Below the pieces are notes generated by a model. The model worked only from the letters and a program-made list of their open reading frames with translations, was not told the DNA's origin and made no database searches. This document shows, one piece after another, positions 5,841 to 5,970 of a stretch of 5,970 bases of DNA. Source of the DNA: Candidatus Krumholzibacteriia bacterium (GTDB lineage Bacteria > Krumholzibacteriota > Krumholzibacteriia > Krumholzibacteriales > Krumholzibacteriaceae); assembly GCA_026387805.1 (NCBI GenBank), contig JAPLKY010000195.1, positions 1-5,970 of the forward strand, in the 5' to 3' direction. Position numbers and translations under genes: made by a program. Every line of letters starts with the position of its first letter. The stretch's first letter is position 1.

Positions 5841-5970
5841 GTGGAAAGAAAGCCTCATTTCAGGGATGACGGCGTGCAGCACGCCACCATAAACGGACAC
5901 CGATTTCATCTCCGGCGCAAGGACCCGACGAAGGACAATTTCCTGTGGATCGACGGCAGGCAGCCGCCGA
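5841..5970 (+). CDS. Unrecognised protein, N-terminal 43 codons (cut by right edge)
   Basis: A GTG start with AGGAG 6 nt upstream and a promoter at 5740-5767 opens a frame that stays open to the window edge. The visible part is hydrophilic and rich in His, Arg and Asp (for example VERKPHFRDDGVQHATINGH and RKDPTKDNFLWIDGRQPP), with no signal peptide or membrane helix, so a cytoplasmic product is likely. I do not recognise the family. The pattern of short strands (HATINGHRFHLRR, NFLWIDG) suggests a small beta-rich N-terminal domain, but this is a guess. It is divergently oriented from the lipoprotein-nitroreductase pair and may share regulation through the 143-bp spacer. Confidence 0.65.
   Translation, partial: MERKPHFRDDGVQHATINGHRFHLRRKDPTKDNFLWIDGRQPP

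Noticed and set aside
1..5970. CRISPR array, tRNA, rRNA, transposase or phage genes
   Set aside because: No spaced direct repeats, cloverleaf, rRNA-like segments or mobile-element protein motifs were seen on either strand.

Overview
This is a GC-rich bacterial window carrying five recognisable genes, one gene fragment and several structured intergenic or regulatory sites. A Ser/Thr kinase fused to a TolB/FlgO-type domain and a TPR array, a secreted TPR-nitroreductase, and a Cys-containing lipoprotein signal peptide all point to a Gram-negative-type, signalling-rich, probably uncultured lineage. Acidobacteriota, Eisenbacteria or Krumholzibacteriota and relatives often carry such kinase-TolB-TPR proteins. 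This placement is inference; no rRNA or other marker gene is present.

Layout. Bases 1-2066 (+) hold the C-terminal part of a transmembrane Ser/Thr kinase, cut by the left edge: kinase subdomains IX-XI, one TM helix, a TolB-N/FlgO-like domain and about nine TPR-like helical repeats. Bases 2067-2615 contain no full gene. They hold a perfect TATAAT box, a 91-codon TPR-bearing fragment (2126-2401) that looks like gene debris, and a long nested imperfect inverted repeat (2438-2515). Bases 2616-3398 (+) encode a 260-aa class I SAM-dependent methyltransferase. It converges with the next gene across a 15-bp gap, and the two TAG stop codons lie in the arms of one inverted repeat.

On the minus strand, reading right to left, 5697-4372 encodes a lipoprotein with a five-bladed beta-propeller (GH43-like). 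It is followed by 4445-3414, an exported SagB-type nitroreductase with N-terminal TPR-like helices. The two reading frames overlap by 74 bp. The overlap and the odd, Arg-rich tail of the lipoprotein suggest a frameshift or a wrong stop in the upstream gene. A hairpin and a 13-bp palindrome lie in this junction. Bases 5698-5840 form a divergent intergenic region with a good sigma70-type promoter for the plus-strand gene that starts at GTG 5841 and runs off the right edge (43 codons visible, not recognised).

How the genes relate. The lipoprotein and nitroreductase are probably co-transcribed and both act outside the cytoplasm. The kinase and methyltransferase have no evident functional link to them. 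I see no defence system, CRISPR array, transposase, tRNA or rRNA. The most notable points are the exported SagB-like flavoprotein paired with a propeller lipoprotein, the damaged-looking junction between them, and the nested palindrome upstream of the methyltransferase.
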